DNA of 64,000 nucleotides from Paraburkholderia sp. Ac-20340 (GCF_017104965.1 NZ_JAAGPR010000010.1:160498-224497); one strand, 5' to 3'. Positions 43,782 to 52,440 are shown, counted from the stretch's first letter. Notes: generated by a model from the sequence alone, not told the origin. A program made the numbers and translations.

Positions 43782-44726
43782 TCACAGGTCGAGGGAAAGC
43801 GTGGCGCCGCAGGCACGCGAGACGCAGGGCATCAGATGCGTTGCGCGTTCGCCAGCGTCGAGGAAGTGATCGCGATGCTCGACATCGCCTTGCAGATGGC
43901 GCGTCGCGCACTGGCCGCAGACGCCGCCGCGGCACAGATTGGGCACCGCTACGCCCGAGGCTTCGAGCGCTTCGAGCAGGCTGCGATCGGCGGCCACTTC
44001 GATGCGTCGGCCGCTGCGCGCGAGCATGGCGGTGAAAGGCGTGCCGGGCGCGGGCGCGGCGAAGGCTTCGGCATGCACGCGTCGCGTGTGCCAGCCGAGC
44101 GCGCGGGCGCTCTCGTGCACTGCGTCGATCAGCGATTGCGGGCCGCATACATAGACGTGCGCGCCGAGCGGCTGCGTGGCGAGCACGCGCTGCACGTCGA
44201 GCCGTTGCGCCGCGACTGCGCTGCTGTCGTAGGCGTGAAAGCGCTGGCCCAGACGCGCGCGCAACTCGTGCGCATAGGCGTCGGATAGGCCGCCGCGCAG
44301 CGCATAGTGCAGTTCGAAATCGGCGTGACGACGCTCCAGTTCCGCGACGTGCGCAATAAACGGCGTGATGCCGATGCCGCCCGCGATCAGCACATGCCGT
44401 TGCGCCGTGGCATGCAGCGCGAACAGATTCGCGGGGCGTGTGACGCGCAGCGTCATGCCGGGTTCGATGTCAGCATGTACGTAGGCGGAGCCGCCGCGCG
44501 AAACATCGGCTTTACGCACGGCGATACGCCATGCGTGCGCGTCGGCGGGGTCGCTCGCGAGCGAGTAGGCGTTGCGCATTTCGCGCTCGCGTCCCTGCAT
44601 GACCAACTGGATGTGACTGCCCGACGAAAATGGCGGCAGTCGACCCGACACGGCGCGCAGCGTGAGTTCGCGCACGATCGGCGTGAGCAGGCGCGCGGCG
44701 CTGACCTGGACTTCGAGCGTGCTCAT
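43782..44726 (-). CDS. dmmB: Dimethylamine monooxygenase reductase subunit (PDR/VanB family)
   Basis: The 314-residue protein has three modules. An FMN/FAD-binding beta barrel contains 'REMRNAYSLASDPADAHAWR' with the R-x-Y-S flavin motif (about 49-56). An NAD(P)H domain has 'HVLIAGGIGITPFIAHVAEL' and 'VYVCGPQSLIDAV'. A C-terminal plant-type 2Fe-2S ferredoxin has 'NLCRGGVCGQCATRH' and a fourth Cys in 'LMPCVSRA'. This is the phthalate dioxygenase reductase layout. It passes electrons from NADPH to the heme subunit. The start overlaps the dmmA stop by four bases, so subunits are translated together. Confidence 0.92.
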   Translation of the reverse strand: MSTLEVQVSAARLLTPIVRELTLRAVSGRLPPFSSGSHIQLVMQGREREMRNAYSLASDPADAHAWRIAVRKADVSRGGSAYVHADIEPGMTLRVTRPANLFALHATAQRHVLIAGGIGITPFIAHVAELERRHADFELHYALRGGLSDAYAHELRARLGQRFHAYDSSAVAAQRLDVQRVLATQPLGAHVYVCGPQSLIDAVHESARALGWHTRRVHAEAFAAPAPGTPFTAMLARSGRRIEVAADRSLLEALEASGVAVPNLCRGGVCGQCATRHLQGDVEHRDHFLDAGERATHLMPCVSRACGATLSLDL

Positions 44727-45352
44727 GCGTGGGCCTCCGCATAGGGGCGGTCGGCATCGGCGCAGACACCGAGCCACGCGCCCATGCGCTCCGAAAAATG
44801 ATCGCGCACCGACAAACGCACCTTGCAGCGCGCACAGGTCACTTCGTCGCTGGCGCTGTAGACGTGCGTGTTTGCGCAGTGCACGCAGTACACCGCGCGT
44901 TGCGTGCCGATTGGCGTCGCCGCGATTTCCTCGCGTTCGAGTCCCGCTTCGCGTGCGAGGCGATGCATGCGCCAGAGGAATGCTTCGTCGCCGGCGAGAT
45001 AGAGACGTGTGCCGGGTGTGCACTGCGCGAGCGTGCGCGAGAGTTCGGCGGCCAGATCGTCTTCGTTCGGGCAGAAGGTCGTGTCGATGGCCAGCGGCGT
45101 GGCGCGCCCCGTGCAGAACAGGCGCGAGGGCGCGGCCAGTTGCGCGAGGCGCATGACGAAAGAATCGAGCGTTTCTAGCGCGGCAGCTTGCGCGACGAGC
45201 AGATGAAGATGCGCCTCCAGGCAAGGCTCGAGCGCTGCGTAGCGCGGCGCGCTGGTCGCGTGTTGAGTGGGTGGAGAAGCGGGTTGAGTAGCAGGCTGTG
45301 AAGCAGGCTGTGAAGCAGGCTGTGAAGCAGTCATGTGCAGTACCTGGGTCAT
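44723..45352 (-). CDS. dmmA: Dimethylamine monooxygenase small zinc-ribbon subunit
   Basis: The product has up to 209 residues; it could start at ATG 45352 or at ATG 45334. The last 60 residues carry two Cys pairs, 'VYCVHCANTHVYS' and 'VTCARCKVRLSVRDHFSERM', forming a zinc-ribbon or rubredoxin-like knuckle, followed by 'GAWLGVCADADRPYAEA'. This tail is characteristic of DmmA-type subunits of dimethylamine monooxygenase. The N-terminus is an unusual Ser-Gln-Pro-Ala repeat encoded by tandem 12-base repeats. It is the first gene of the eight-gene amine operon and diverges from the sensor kinase at 45543. Family and gene order agree well. Confidence 0.88.
   Translation of the reverse strand: MTQVLHMTASQPASQPASQPATQPASPPTQHATSAPRYAALEPCLEAHLHLLVAQAAALETLDSFVMRLAQLAAPSRLFCTGRATPLAIDTTFCPNEDDLAAELSRTLAQCTPGTRLYLAGDEAFLWRMHRLAREAGLEREEIAATPIGTQRAVYCVHCANTHVYSASDEVTCARCKVRLSVRDHFSERMGAWLGVCADADRPYAEAHA
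45291..45330. repeat. Tandem 12-base repeat in the 5' part of dmmA
   Basis: The unit GCAGGCTGTGAA occurs three times in a row (45291-45326) and is followed by a partial GCAG. On the coding strand it encodes repeated Ser-Gln-Pro-Ala. Each unit is four codons, so copy-number change would keep the frame. Confidence 0.9.
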
Positions 45353-45542
45353 GGGCGGCTCGGCTCAAAACAGTGCATAGGGGCGGCTTCGGTGCGGCTC
45401 GCATGCGTCATCGCGGGGCATTGGCACTGGCCGCCAGGCGAAGGCATTGCGTTTCTTTCTGTGCAACATCGTTTCCTGCCAGTAATCGGCACTCAATCCT
45501 GAAGAGGAGGTACGCCTTTTGAGGTAAGGAGCGCGAAAACCT

Positions 45543-46505
45543 GTGACGGCATGGAGCTTGCTTGATGGGGTGCATTTATTCCGGACAGGGCTCATGTCGG
45601 CGAGACGCGATTTCGGGCAGCTAGAGACGGCTGGCGCGTACGGCGCTGTGCGCGTGCGCGAAGCGCTGCTCGATTGCGCCGCCGCGCTGCTGGGCGGCGC
45701 GACCTGGCATGAGGCGACCCAGAGCTTGCTCGCGCGCATCGAAGCCGATATGCCCGGCGAGCGTGCCAGGCTGCACGACGATGCGCTGGGCAGCGCCGCG
45801 CAACTGCTCGAAGCCCTGCGCGACTTCGTCCCGGCCGGGCACAAGGAGGAGCGCGACGCCGCTCGCGCCCTCACGCGCGAACTGCACGATTCGGTTGCGC
45901 AGCAGCTAGGCGTGATCTCGTTCGTCGTCAGCCAGATCCAGCAGCAGATGCGCCGCTCGGAGGTTTCCGAGGCGCTGGTCGGCGAATTGCGCGCGCTCGT
46001 CACGCGTTTGCAGCGCCAGGTGCGTGAGCTCATCACTTCGGCGCGCCTCACACACGATGGCCGCTCGCTGCGCGAAGCGCTGGCCGGTTCGGTCGAGGAA
46101 TTCGCGCGGCGCTCGAATGTCGTGTTCGAAATCGATAACCGCGTGCCGACGCTTGTGCTCGCGCCCGAGGTTGAGTTGCACGTGTTGCAGATCGTGCGCG
46201 AGGCGCTGTCGAACGTGGTGCGCCATTCGCATGCGCGCCACGCATGGATCGAACTGGCCGCGCAGACGCGCGGCACGTTGCGCGTCGCAGTCACCGACGA
46301 TGGCGTGGGCCTGGCCGCAGCCGGCACGGTGGACGCGAGCCATCACGGCCTGAATATCCTGCGCGAGCGCGCGCAGGCGATCGGCGCGCATATCGACATC
46401 GAAACCGCTGGGGAGACGGGCGGCACGCGCATCTGTCTGAGCGTCCCCGGCCTCAAACTCGACGAGGAGCCACCGGGTGAGCCCGACCACGCTGCTGCTG
46501 ATTGA
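45543..46505 (+). CDS. Soluble NarX/DegS-type sensor histidine kinase
   Basis: The 320-residue protein has no transmembrane segment. The HisKA_3 dimerisation helix reads 'LTRELHDSVAQQLGVISFVV' with phospho-acceptor His115. The ATPase domain has the N box 'VREALSNVVRHSHARHAWIE', the G1 box 'VTDDGVGLAAAG' and G2 'HHGLNILRERAQAIGAHI'. The first 100 residues are Ala-rich helices with no known sensor fold. The start is GTG 45543, ten bases after AAGGAG. It diverges from dmmA, overlaps the response regulator gene by 29 bases and probably regulates the amine operon. How it senses its signal is not visible; the PAS protein downstream could do it. Confidence 0.88.
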   Translation: MTAWSLLDGVHLFRTGLMSARRDFGQLETAGAYGAVRVREALLDCAAALLGGATWHEATQSLLARIEADMPGERARLHDDALGSAAQLLEALRDFVPAGHKEERDAARALTRELHDSVAQQLGVISFVVSQIQQQMRRSEVSEALVGELRALVTRLQRQVRELITSARLTHDGRSLREALAGSVEEFARRSNVVFEIDNRVPTLVLAPEVELHVLQIVREALSNVVRHSHARHAWIELAAQTRGTLRVAVTDDGVGLAAAGTVDASHHGLNILRERAQAIGAHIDIETAGETGGTRICLSVPGLKLDEEPPGEPDHAAAD

Positions 46506-47166
46506 CGACCACCCTCTGTTTCGCCGCGGTCTCGCCGATTACTTCAACGCCAGCGGCGAGTTCGTCGTGGTCGGCGAAGCGTCGAGCGGGCGCCAGGGCA
46601 TCACGCTCGCGGGCGAATTGCAGCCTTCGATGGTGCTGATCGACCTGCATATGCCGGGGCTCGGCGGCCTTGCCGTGCTCGACGAACTACGCCAGCTCGG
46701 CATGGCGTGCCGCAAGGTGGTGTTGACCGCGTCGATGGATCGCGCGGAGCTGCTCGCCGCGCTGCGGCTTGGTGCGGACGGCTACATGCTCAAGGAGACC
46801 GAGCCGGACGTGCTGCTCGGCTATGTGCGCAACTGCGCGAACGGCATGGTGGCGCTCGATGAAAGCGTGCGCGATCTGCTCGCGGATACCGGCGATGACG
46901 AAGAAGATGCGCGTCACGACGCCGCGTCTACCCAGGCGCAAGCGGTGGCGTTGGCACCCTCGCGGCGCGACCGGCTGACCGGACGCGAGGCACAGACGCT
47001 CGCGCTGATCGCGCAGGGCATGAGCAACAAGCTGATCGCGCGGCAACTGGGTATCAGCGAAGGGACTGTGAAGGTGTACGTGAAGAATCTGCTGCGCAAA
47101 CTCGACGTGCGCTCGCGGCTGGAACTGGCGGCGAGCGTGCATCGCGACGCGCTTGCGCGGCACTAG
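46477..47166 (+). CDS. NarL/LuxR-family response regulator
   Basis: The product has 229 residues. The receiver domain reads 'TTLLLIDDHPLFRRGLADYF' with acidic pocket Asp10-Asp11, phospho-acceptor Asp56 in 'MVLIDLHMPG' and Lys in 'YMLKETEPD'. The C-terminal LuxR helix-turn-helix is 'RLTGREAQTLALIAQGMSNK' and 'LGISEGTVKVYVKNLLRKL'. The linker (about 130-160) is unusually long and acidic ('DTGDDEEDARHDAASTQAQA'). It starts inside the kinase gene at GTG 46477. It would bind upstream of the divergent dmm operon when phosphorylated. Confidence 0.92.
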   Translation: MSPTTLLLIDDHPLFRRGLADYFNASGEFVVVGEASSGRQGITLAGELQPSMVLIDLHMPGLGGLAVLDELRQLGMACRKVVLTASMDRAELLAALRLGADGYMLKETEPDVLLGYVRNCANGMVALDESVRDLLADTGDDEEDARHDAASTQAQAVALAPSRRDRLTGREAQTLALIAQGMSNKLIARQLGISEGTVKVYVKNLLRKLDVRSRLELAASVHRDALARH

Positions 47167-47184
47167 AAGAGATCAGGAAGCACT

Positions 47185-47952
47185 ATGGCATCGCTGGCAG
47201 GCGGTTTCGACGATATCGGCGCGATGGTTGGACTCGACGCGTTTCCCGTGCCGCTCCTCACGCTCGATCCGGGAGGCGTCGTGCTGTGCGCGAACGCGGC
47301 CTGGACGCGCGCCATGACGTTGCGGCCCGGCGCGCCGTTCGCGCGCGCCGTGCATCCCGAGGATCGCGCGCGCTGGCAGACGCTGCTGCAACGCGCGCGT
47401 GCGCATGAAGAGAGCGATGAGGGCGGCGAGGGCGGCGCTGTGCGCGCGCGTCTGCGTCTGCTGCATCCTTCGGGCGATCTGCGCTGGTTCGATTGCACGG
47501 TGGCGCGCGCGGGCGCGTCGTATGGCGTGGCGCTTGTGGACGCGACCCAGTCGCAGCGGCGCGAGGCTGCGCTGGAGGCGCGCCTGCGCGGCGTGCTCGG
47601 CCTGCTCGACGGCATGCCGGGCCTGCTTTATCGAGGCCGCAACAATCGCTCGTGGACCATGGAGATCGTCAGCGCGGGCTGCGAGGCGCTCACGGGTTAT
47701 CCGCGCGAATGGTTCGTCGATAGCCACGAGCACAGCTTCAGCCAGTTGATCCTGCCGGAGTACGCCGATTACGTCTGGTACGGCGTGCAGGAGGCGCTGG
47801 CCGCGCGCGACGCGTTCGAATTGCGCTACCGGATTCGCGGCGCGGACGGGCGCGTCAAGGCGGTGCTCGAAAAAGGCGCGGGGATCTATTCGGAAGGCGG
47901 GGAGGTGCTGGGAATCGAAGGGGCGATTTTCGAGGTGGCGCAGGTGGCTTGA
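47185..47952 (+). CDS. Protein with two PAS domains and no output domain
   Basis: The 255-residue product lies 18 bases after the response regulator, with AGGAAG before its ATG. PAS-like fold 1 covers about residues 15-125 ('LDAFPVPLLTLDPGGVVLCA', 'VHPEDRARWQTLLQRAR'). Fold 2 covers about 130-255 ('LDGMPGLLYRGRNNRSWTME', 'IVSAGCEALTGYPREWF', 'LRYRIRGADGRVKAVLEKGA'), which is the PAC motif. There is no kinase, GGDEF or helix-turn-helix. It probably acts as a separate sensor subunit for the soluble kinase, binding a small ligand or a redox cofactor. That role is inferred from its place in the operon. Confidence 0.8.
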   Translation: MASLAGGFDDIGAMVGLDAFPVPLLTLDPGGVVLCANAAWTRAMTLRPGAPFARAVHPEDRARWQTLLQRARAHEESDEGGEGGAVRARLRLLHPSGDLRWFDCTVARAGASYGVALVDATQSQRREAALEARLRGVLGLLDGMPGLLYRGRNNRSWTMEIVSAGCEALTGYPREWFVDSHEHSFSQLILPEYADYVWYGVQEALAARDAFELRYRIRGADGRVKAVLEKGAGIYSEGGEVLGIEGAIFEVAQVA

Positions 47953-47979
47953 GTTGCTTGCCGGGTCGTAAAAGATAAA

Positions 47980-48004
47980 GGGCGCGCGAAACCTCCGCGC
48001 GCCC
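47980..48004. terminator. Hairpin between the PAS gene and the APC permease gene
   Basis: A perfect 9-bp stem GGGCGCGCG/CGCGCGCCC with a 7-base loop lies between two convergent genes. On the minus strand the stem is followed by CTTTATCTTTTA, so it can terminate the permease transcript; it may also stop the plus-strand operon. Confidence 0.8.
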
Positions 48005-48029
48005 TCTGAAGATGTGAAGGCCGCCTGCG

Positions 48030-49727
48030 TTACGGCGCGATCCAGTGCATCGCGCAGACCACCACGACGCCCAGCACGATCGCGCCATACGGCAGCCAGC
48101 CGGCGCGCCGTTCGGGCGCCTTGAGCGTCGGCGAGGCGAGGTCCATTTCGTTGAGCATCGCATCGGGAAAGCGGCCCTTGTCGGTCACGTAGTGACGCCA
48201 CAGGAACACCGGTACGATCAGCGCGGCGAACACCACGCCCGAGATCAGCGTGCCCTTGCCCCAGACATCGGCGCCCAGACCCATCAGCGCGAGATTCACG
48301 AACGACAGCAGCGTGCCGAGCGCAAGCACCCATTTCGGCGCACGGAACGGCCGTACCCAGTTGCTGCGGTCGAGCCGGTGAATCCAGGCGGCGTTGAGAT
48401 TGAGAAAGTTGAAGATGATGTAGCCGACGTTGGACATCGCGAGCACGACCACGTAATCGGACATCAGCAGCAGGAACAGATTGAAGACGAGGTCGGTCCA
48501 CATCGCGCGCGTGGGCGCGCCGTTGGCGTTGACGTGCGAGAGATACTTCGGCAGCCAGCCATCGACGGAAGCCTGATAGAGCGTGCGCGACGAACCGGCC
48601 ATCGACGTCATGATCGCGAGCACCAGTGCGAATGCGAGCATCGGCTTGAGCAGGAACGCGCCCCACGTGCCCGCGTGGACGATCTGCGCCATCGCTTCGG
48701 CGACGCCCATGCCGCTGTAGATGCCCGGCGAAAGGATGCCGTCGTAGACGGCGGCCTGCGTGACGTTGCCCGCCGCATCCTTCACTTCGGGCGTGACGAG
48801 CTGGCCGAGACCGAGCGCGCCCTGGAACGCGAGCGGCACCATCGTGAAGAACACGAGGCATAGCAGACCGGAGTAGAGAATCGCTTTCACCGTGTCGCGG
48901 CGCGGGTCGCGGAATTCGCGCGTGTAGCAGACGGCGGTTTCGAAACCGTACGTCGACCACGCGGCGATGAAGAGGCCGCCCGCCATCAGCTGAATACCGC
49001 TCAGGTCCCACGCGCCGTCGATCACATGACCGGCCGCATCCTTCGCGAGCGGATAGAGCGGCAGCAGATGCGCGCGCGGCAGATCGCCCGTGAGGATTGG
49101 GTACAGGCCCACGAGCAGCAGCGGCAGCAGCGCGGACACCGCGAGAATCATCTGCAAGCGCGCGGCCTGAAGAATGCCGCGATGCTGGACCGCGAAGGTG
49201 GCGAGGAGAATGATCGCGCCGATGATAAACGTGGCGTTGATGCGCAGCGTGAGACCGCTCGCGAGCCAGCCCAGATCGACAAGCGTGAGTTGCCAGGTGT
49301 TGATCGCGGCACTGGCGGGAAACAGCATGCTGAGCACGTAGCCCGCGCCCAGGCCCGAGCCGATCGCCAGCACCGGCGACCACGCGAACCAGTTGCACCA
49401 GACCGACAGCGGTGCGAGCAGCTTGCTGTAGCGCACCCATGCGATGGCGCCGTAGACCGACGCGCCGCCCGACTTGTGCGGGAAGAGACCGGCGATTTCG
49501 GCATAAGAAAACGACTGGATCAGGCCAAAGCAGATCGACACGGCCCAGATAATCCACGACGGCTTGCCGACTGTCGCGGCAATCGAGCCGATCGAAAACA
49601 GCACCAGCGCGGGCACGCCGCTCGCGACCCAGAACGCCCCGGCCCAGCCGATCTTGCGCTGTAGCCCGGCGGCTTCGTGGGCTGAAGGCGCGAACAGATC
49701 CGCATTCCCTTCGTTGATTGAACTCAT
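48030..49727 (-). CDS. APC-superfamily amino acid/amine permease
   Basis: The 565-residue protein has 12-14 predicted transmembrane helices. The first, 'GAFWVASGVPALVLFSIGSI', and the 'YAEIAGLFPHKSGGASVYGA' segment match the APC helix 1-3 region. 'FIAAWSTYGFETAVCYTREF' with 'DPRRDTVKAILYSGLL' is helix 6 and the loop behind it. Family members import amino acids or amines with protons. It converges with the kinase-regulator-PAS operon and lies next to the methylated amine cluster, so it may carry an amine or a related nitrogen source. Substrate is not visible. A long periplasmic insertion near residue 320-345 ('TPEVKDAAGNVTQAAVYDGI') is notable. Confidence 0.87.
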   Translation of the reverse strand: MSSINEGNADLFAPSAHEAAGLQRKIGWAGAFWVASGVPALVLFSIGSIAATVGKPSWIIWAVSICFGLIQSFSYAEIAGLFPHKSGGASVYGAIAWVRYSKLLAPLSVWCNWFAWSPVLAIGSGLGAGYVLSMLFPASAAINTWQLTLVDLGWLASGLTLRINATFIIGAIILLATFAVQHRGILQAARLQMILAVSALLPLLLVGLYPILTGDLPRAHLLPLYPLAKDAAGHVIDGAWDLSGIQLMAGGLFIAAWSTYGFETAVCYTREFRDPRRDTVKAILYSGLLCLVFFTMVPLAFQGALGLGQLVTPEVKDAAGNVTQAAVYDGILSPGIYSGMGVAEAMAQIVHAGTWGAFLLKPMLAFALVLAIMTSMAGSSRTLYQASVDGWLPKYLSHVNANGAPTRAMWTDLVFNLFLLLMSDYVVVLAMSNVGYIIFNFLNLNAAWIHRLDRSNWVRPFRAPKWVLALGTLLSFVNLALMGLGADVWGKGTLISGVVFAALIVPVFLWRHYVTDKGRFPDAMLNEMDLASPTLKAPERRAGWLPYGAIVLGVVVVCAMHWIAP

Positions 49728-50228
49728 CGTCTTCTCCGTGAATGCGGGCTTTTGTCCACTACGAGACGATGGCTATCCAATAAACCTGCATCAACCGCCT
49801 TGAAGAGGTACCCCCACAATTGGCCATGGGTGCGGGATCGTGCTGGCGAGGCAATGGTACGAGGATGACTTGGAACCGTCGTTGTCCTTCTGTCACTTCG
49901 TGAGGCGCATATGGCCGGTGAAGCGCGGTTCTGCCGTGAAGTGATAAGGGAGAAGCAAACGACCGTTTTTGCTCTCTGAGTGCACTAGAAGCGTCACGTT
50001 GCTAAAGATCAAAATTTTTAGTTCTTTCGGCTTGCTCAAATAACAACTACCGAAATTAAATTTTGATAAATTATATTATGTTAACTAATATCTGGCCTCA
50101 CTGCACACCTGGATACGAGAACTGGCGCCATTCGACCTTCCGCATCCGCTGCAGGATGCTACGCCAGGATCACTGCTAAGCTGCTGAATCGGACCACGAT
50201 CCCAAAACATCTCTCACAGGTGGATTCA
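49728..50228. other. Intergenic promoter region between permease and two-component genes
   Basis: About 500 bases without a gene. The middle part (about 50000-50095) is strongly AT-rich, with stretches such as AAATTTTGATAAATTATATT, and should hold promoters for the two divergent genes. No inverted repeat of operator quality was seen. Confidence 0.4.
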
Positions 50229-50894
50229 ATGCGGGTGCTCCTATTCGAAGATGATCCGATGATCGGTGAGGCGATTGTCGATGCTCTACGCGATGCGTCC
50301 TACGCCGCCGACTGGGTCAAGAACGGGCCAAGCGGACTCACTGCCCTGAGTTGCCACACCTATGATGTCGTGCTGCTCGACCTCGGTTTGCCTGGCAAGG
50401 ACGGACACGACGTTCTGACCCAGATCCGCACCGCGAACAATCCCGTGCCTGTCGTCATCATCACGGCGCGGGATGGGCTCAATGATCGATTGCGTGGGCT
50501 CGACGGTGGCGCAGACGACTATGTCCTCAAGCCGTTCGAGATGGCAGAACTGCTCGCGCGAATACGCGCGGTAGTGCGCCGCAAATCCGGCAACGCGACG
50601 CCCATGCTTGGCAACGGCATCGTTTCACTCGATCCTGTCACTCGTGAAGCCTCTGCGCATGGCGGGCCAGCCGTTTTATTGACCGGTCGCGAGTTCGCAC
50701 TGCTGCAGGCGCTCCTCGTACGCCCAGGAGCGATCCTCTCCCGCTCGGATCTCGAGGACCGAATCTATGGCTGGGGCGAAGAGGTGGAAAGTAATGTCGT
50801 TGAATATCTGATTCACGCCCTTCGGCGCAAGCTCGGCAGCGACGTCATCAAAAACGTTCGAGGTAGCGGATGGATGGTCTCAAAAGGATCTTAG
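50229..50894 (+). CDS. OmpR-family response regulator (QseB/PmrA-like)
   Basis: The protein has 221 residues from ATG 50229, which AGGTGG precedes by six bases; a GTG nine bases upstream is possible. The receiver has Glu7-Asp8-Asp9, phospho-acceptor Asp51 in 'DVVLLDLGLPGKDG' and Lys in 'DYVLKPFEMAELLARIRAVV'. The OmpR winged helix ends 'VESNVVEYLIHALRRKLGSD' and 'IKNVRGSGWMV'. The sequence is closest to the QseB/PmrA/TctD group. It overlaps the kinase gene by 25 bases. Candidate direct repeats upstream of the DUF4148 gene (52338-52363) may be its target. Confidence 0.92.
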   Translation: MRVLLFEDDPMIGEAIVDALRDASYAADWVKNGPSGLTALSCHTYDVVLLDLGLPGKDGHDVLTQIRTANNPVPVVIITARDGLNDRLRGLDGGADDYVLKPFEMAELLARIRAVVRRKSGNATPMLGNGIVSLDPVTREASAHGGPAVLLTGREFALLQALLVRPGAILSRSDLEDRIYGWGEEVESNVVEYLIHALRRKLGSDVIKNVRGSGWMVSKGS

Positions 50895-52216
50895 GGGAAT
50901 CGCTACAGGTCAAACTGTCGTCTTATCTGCTTCTGGCGATCCTGCTTGTCGCCGGCATCGCGGGCACATTCTCGTTCATGACGGCCCTCGACGAGGCCCA
51001 CGAGCTACAGGATGACGTTCTTCGCCAGGTCGCATCATTGGCTGAGGCTGACCCGCTCACGCAGCGTGGCATGCATGGCCTGCAAGGCGGCGAAGACGCG
51101 CCCCGGATATTTGTCCAGTCTCCAATAGACAAAGGGTCGCTGCCGATTCCCGTCATGATCGACAACGGCCTTCATACGCTCCAGATGAACGCTAAATCCT
51201 ATCGTGTGCTAGTCCGCACGATGAGAGACGGATCGCGCGTCGCGGTGGCTCAAGATGCAGCCTTCCGCGACGAAATTGCGAGAGACGCGGCACTACGAAC
51301 CATCCTGCCATTGCTTATTCTCGTGCCCATATTGGTATTCACCGTAGTGGTCCTCGTGCGTCGCATGTTTGCGCCAATCACTGCACTCGCCTCTGAAATC
51401 GACCTCAGAGCCGAAGAAGAATTGCACGCCATAGAAGCCCAACCACTGCCGCGCGAAGTTCGGCCATTCGCCCTCGCCATCAATCGCTTGCTAGAGCGTG
51501 TCGACCACGCCATGGCAACCCAGCGTCGATTTATTGCCGATGCCGCCCATGAGCTTCGCTCGCCACTCACGGCCTTGTCGCTCCAGGCTGAACGATTGGC
51601 CAACGCAGATATGCCAGCCACGGCTCGCGAGCGACTGGGCACATTGCGACGCGGTATTGAACGGACGCGCAACCTCCTCGAGCAATTGCTAACGCTTGCG
51701 CGGGCTCAGGCGTCTTCCGATACGGACGCCACCCAGGTTTCCGTACAACACGTATTCCGTAGCGTCCTCGAAGATCTCATGCCGCTTGCGGAGGTACGAC
51801 GTATCGACCTTGGCATCGATGGCGTTCAGGATGCCACGATCGCTGCACGGGAGCATGACTTGTTCGTCATACTCAAGAATCTCGTCGACAATGCCATTCG
51901 CTATTCAGATGCCGGCGGCCTGGTCGACTTGTCGGTCCAGAAGACACCTCATTATGTCGAGGTCCGCGTCGTCGACAATGGCCCGGGCATTCCTGAAGCC
52001 GAACGGGAACGTGTATTCGCCCCCTTTTATCGCGCGTTAGGCAACGAAGTACCCGGCTCCGGGCTTGGACTATCGATTGTGCAAACGTTGGTGAAACGGA
52101 TGAACGCGCAGATCTTTCTGACGCACAGCGACGAAGTCAAGCAGCGAGGCCTCTGCGTCTCTATCCGTTTTCCCGCTCCGGACACATTACAAACGTTGAA
52201 GCTGGACGGCAGCTAG
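50870..52216 (+). CDS. Sensor histidine kinase (QseC/PmrB-like)
   Basis: The 448-residue protein is an inner-membrane kinase with transmembrane helices near residues 17-39 and 144-164 and a periplasmic loop of about 100 residues between them. A HAMP-like linker follows ('RRMFAPITALASEIDLRAEE'). The phospho-acceptor His227 is in 'DAAHELRSPLTALSLQAERL'. ATP boxes are 'LVDNAIRYSDAGGLVDLSVQ', 'VRVVDNGPGIPEAERERVFA' and 'GSGLGLSIVQTLVKR'. It partners the response regulator encoded just upstream. The short periplasmic domain is typical for sensing cations, peptides or membrane stress. Confidence 0.92.
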   Translation: MDGLKRILGESLQVKLSSYLLLAILLVAGIAGTFSFMTALDEAHELQDDVLRQVASLAEADPLTQRGMHGLQGGEDAPRIFVQSPIDKGSLPIPVMIDNGLHTLQMNAKSYRVLVRTMRDGSRVAVAQDAAFRDEIARDAALRTILPLLILVPILVFTVVVLVRRMFAPITALASEIDLRAEEELHAIEAQPLPREVRPFALAINRLLERVDHAMATQRRFIADAAHELRSPLTALSLQAERLANADMPATARERLGTLRRGIERTRNLLEQLLTLARAQASSDTDATQVSVQHVFRSVLEDLMPLAEVRRIDLGIDGVQDATIAAREHDLFVILKNLVDNAIRYSDAGGLVDLSVQKTPHYVEVRVVDNGPGIPEAERERVFAPFYRALGNEVPGSGLGLSIVQTLVKRMNAQIFLTHSDEVKQRGLCVSIRFPAPDTLQTLKLDGS

Positions 52217-52337
52217 CCGATCAACTCAGACCGAAGTTCGCGCCCTAAATAGCCAATACGTTGGCGAAGTTTCCACACGCTGAATAAAGGGACGCAGCAG
52301 CCATAGATGGCGCGGAAATCGCATCAAAGATGATGGG

Positions 52338-52363
52338 CCTAAGTGCCCTAAGTTTCAGATAAG
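52338..52363. promoter_or_regulatory. Candidate QseB/PmrA-type direct repeats upstream of the DUF4148 gene
   Basis: Three half-sites, CCTAAG (52338), CCTAAG (52347) and GATAAG (52358), lie 78 bases upstream of the small secreted protein. The last two are separated by five bases, the spacing of PmrA/QseB boxes (CTTAAG-N5-CTTAAG). The sites are degenerate, so this is a suggestion only. Confidence 0.35.
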
Positions 52364-52440
52364 TCTCACGCGGCATTCTGACGGTACTGGAGTTGCATAT
52401 TCCAGCAATCGTTAAACACTGACTCGCAGAGGCATTCATC

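Noticed and set aside
45353..45542. Sigma-54-like TGGCAC/GC pattern between dmmA and the kinase gene
   Set aside because: The spacing of GG and GC elements is wrong on both strands (8 or 11 bases rather than 10).
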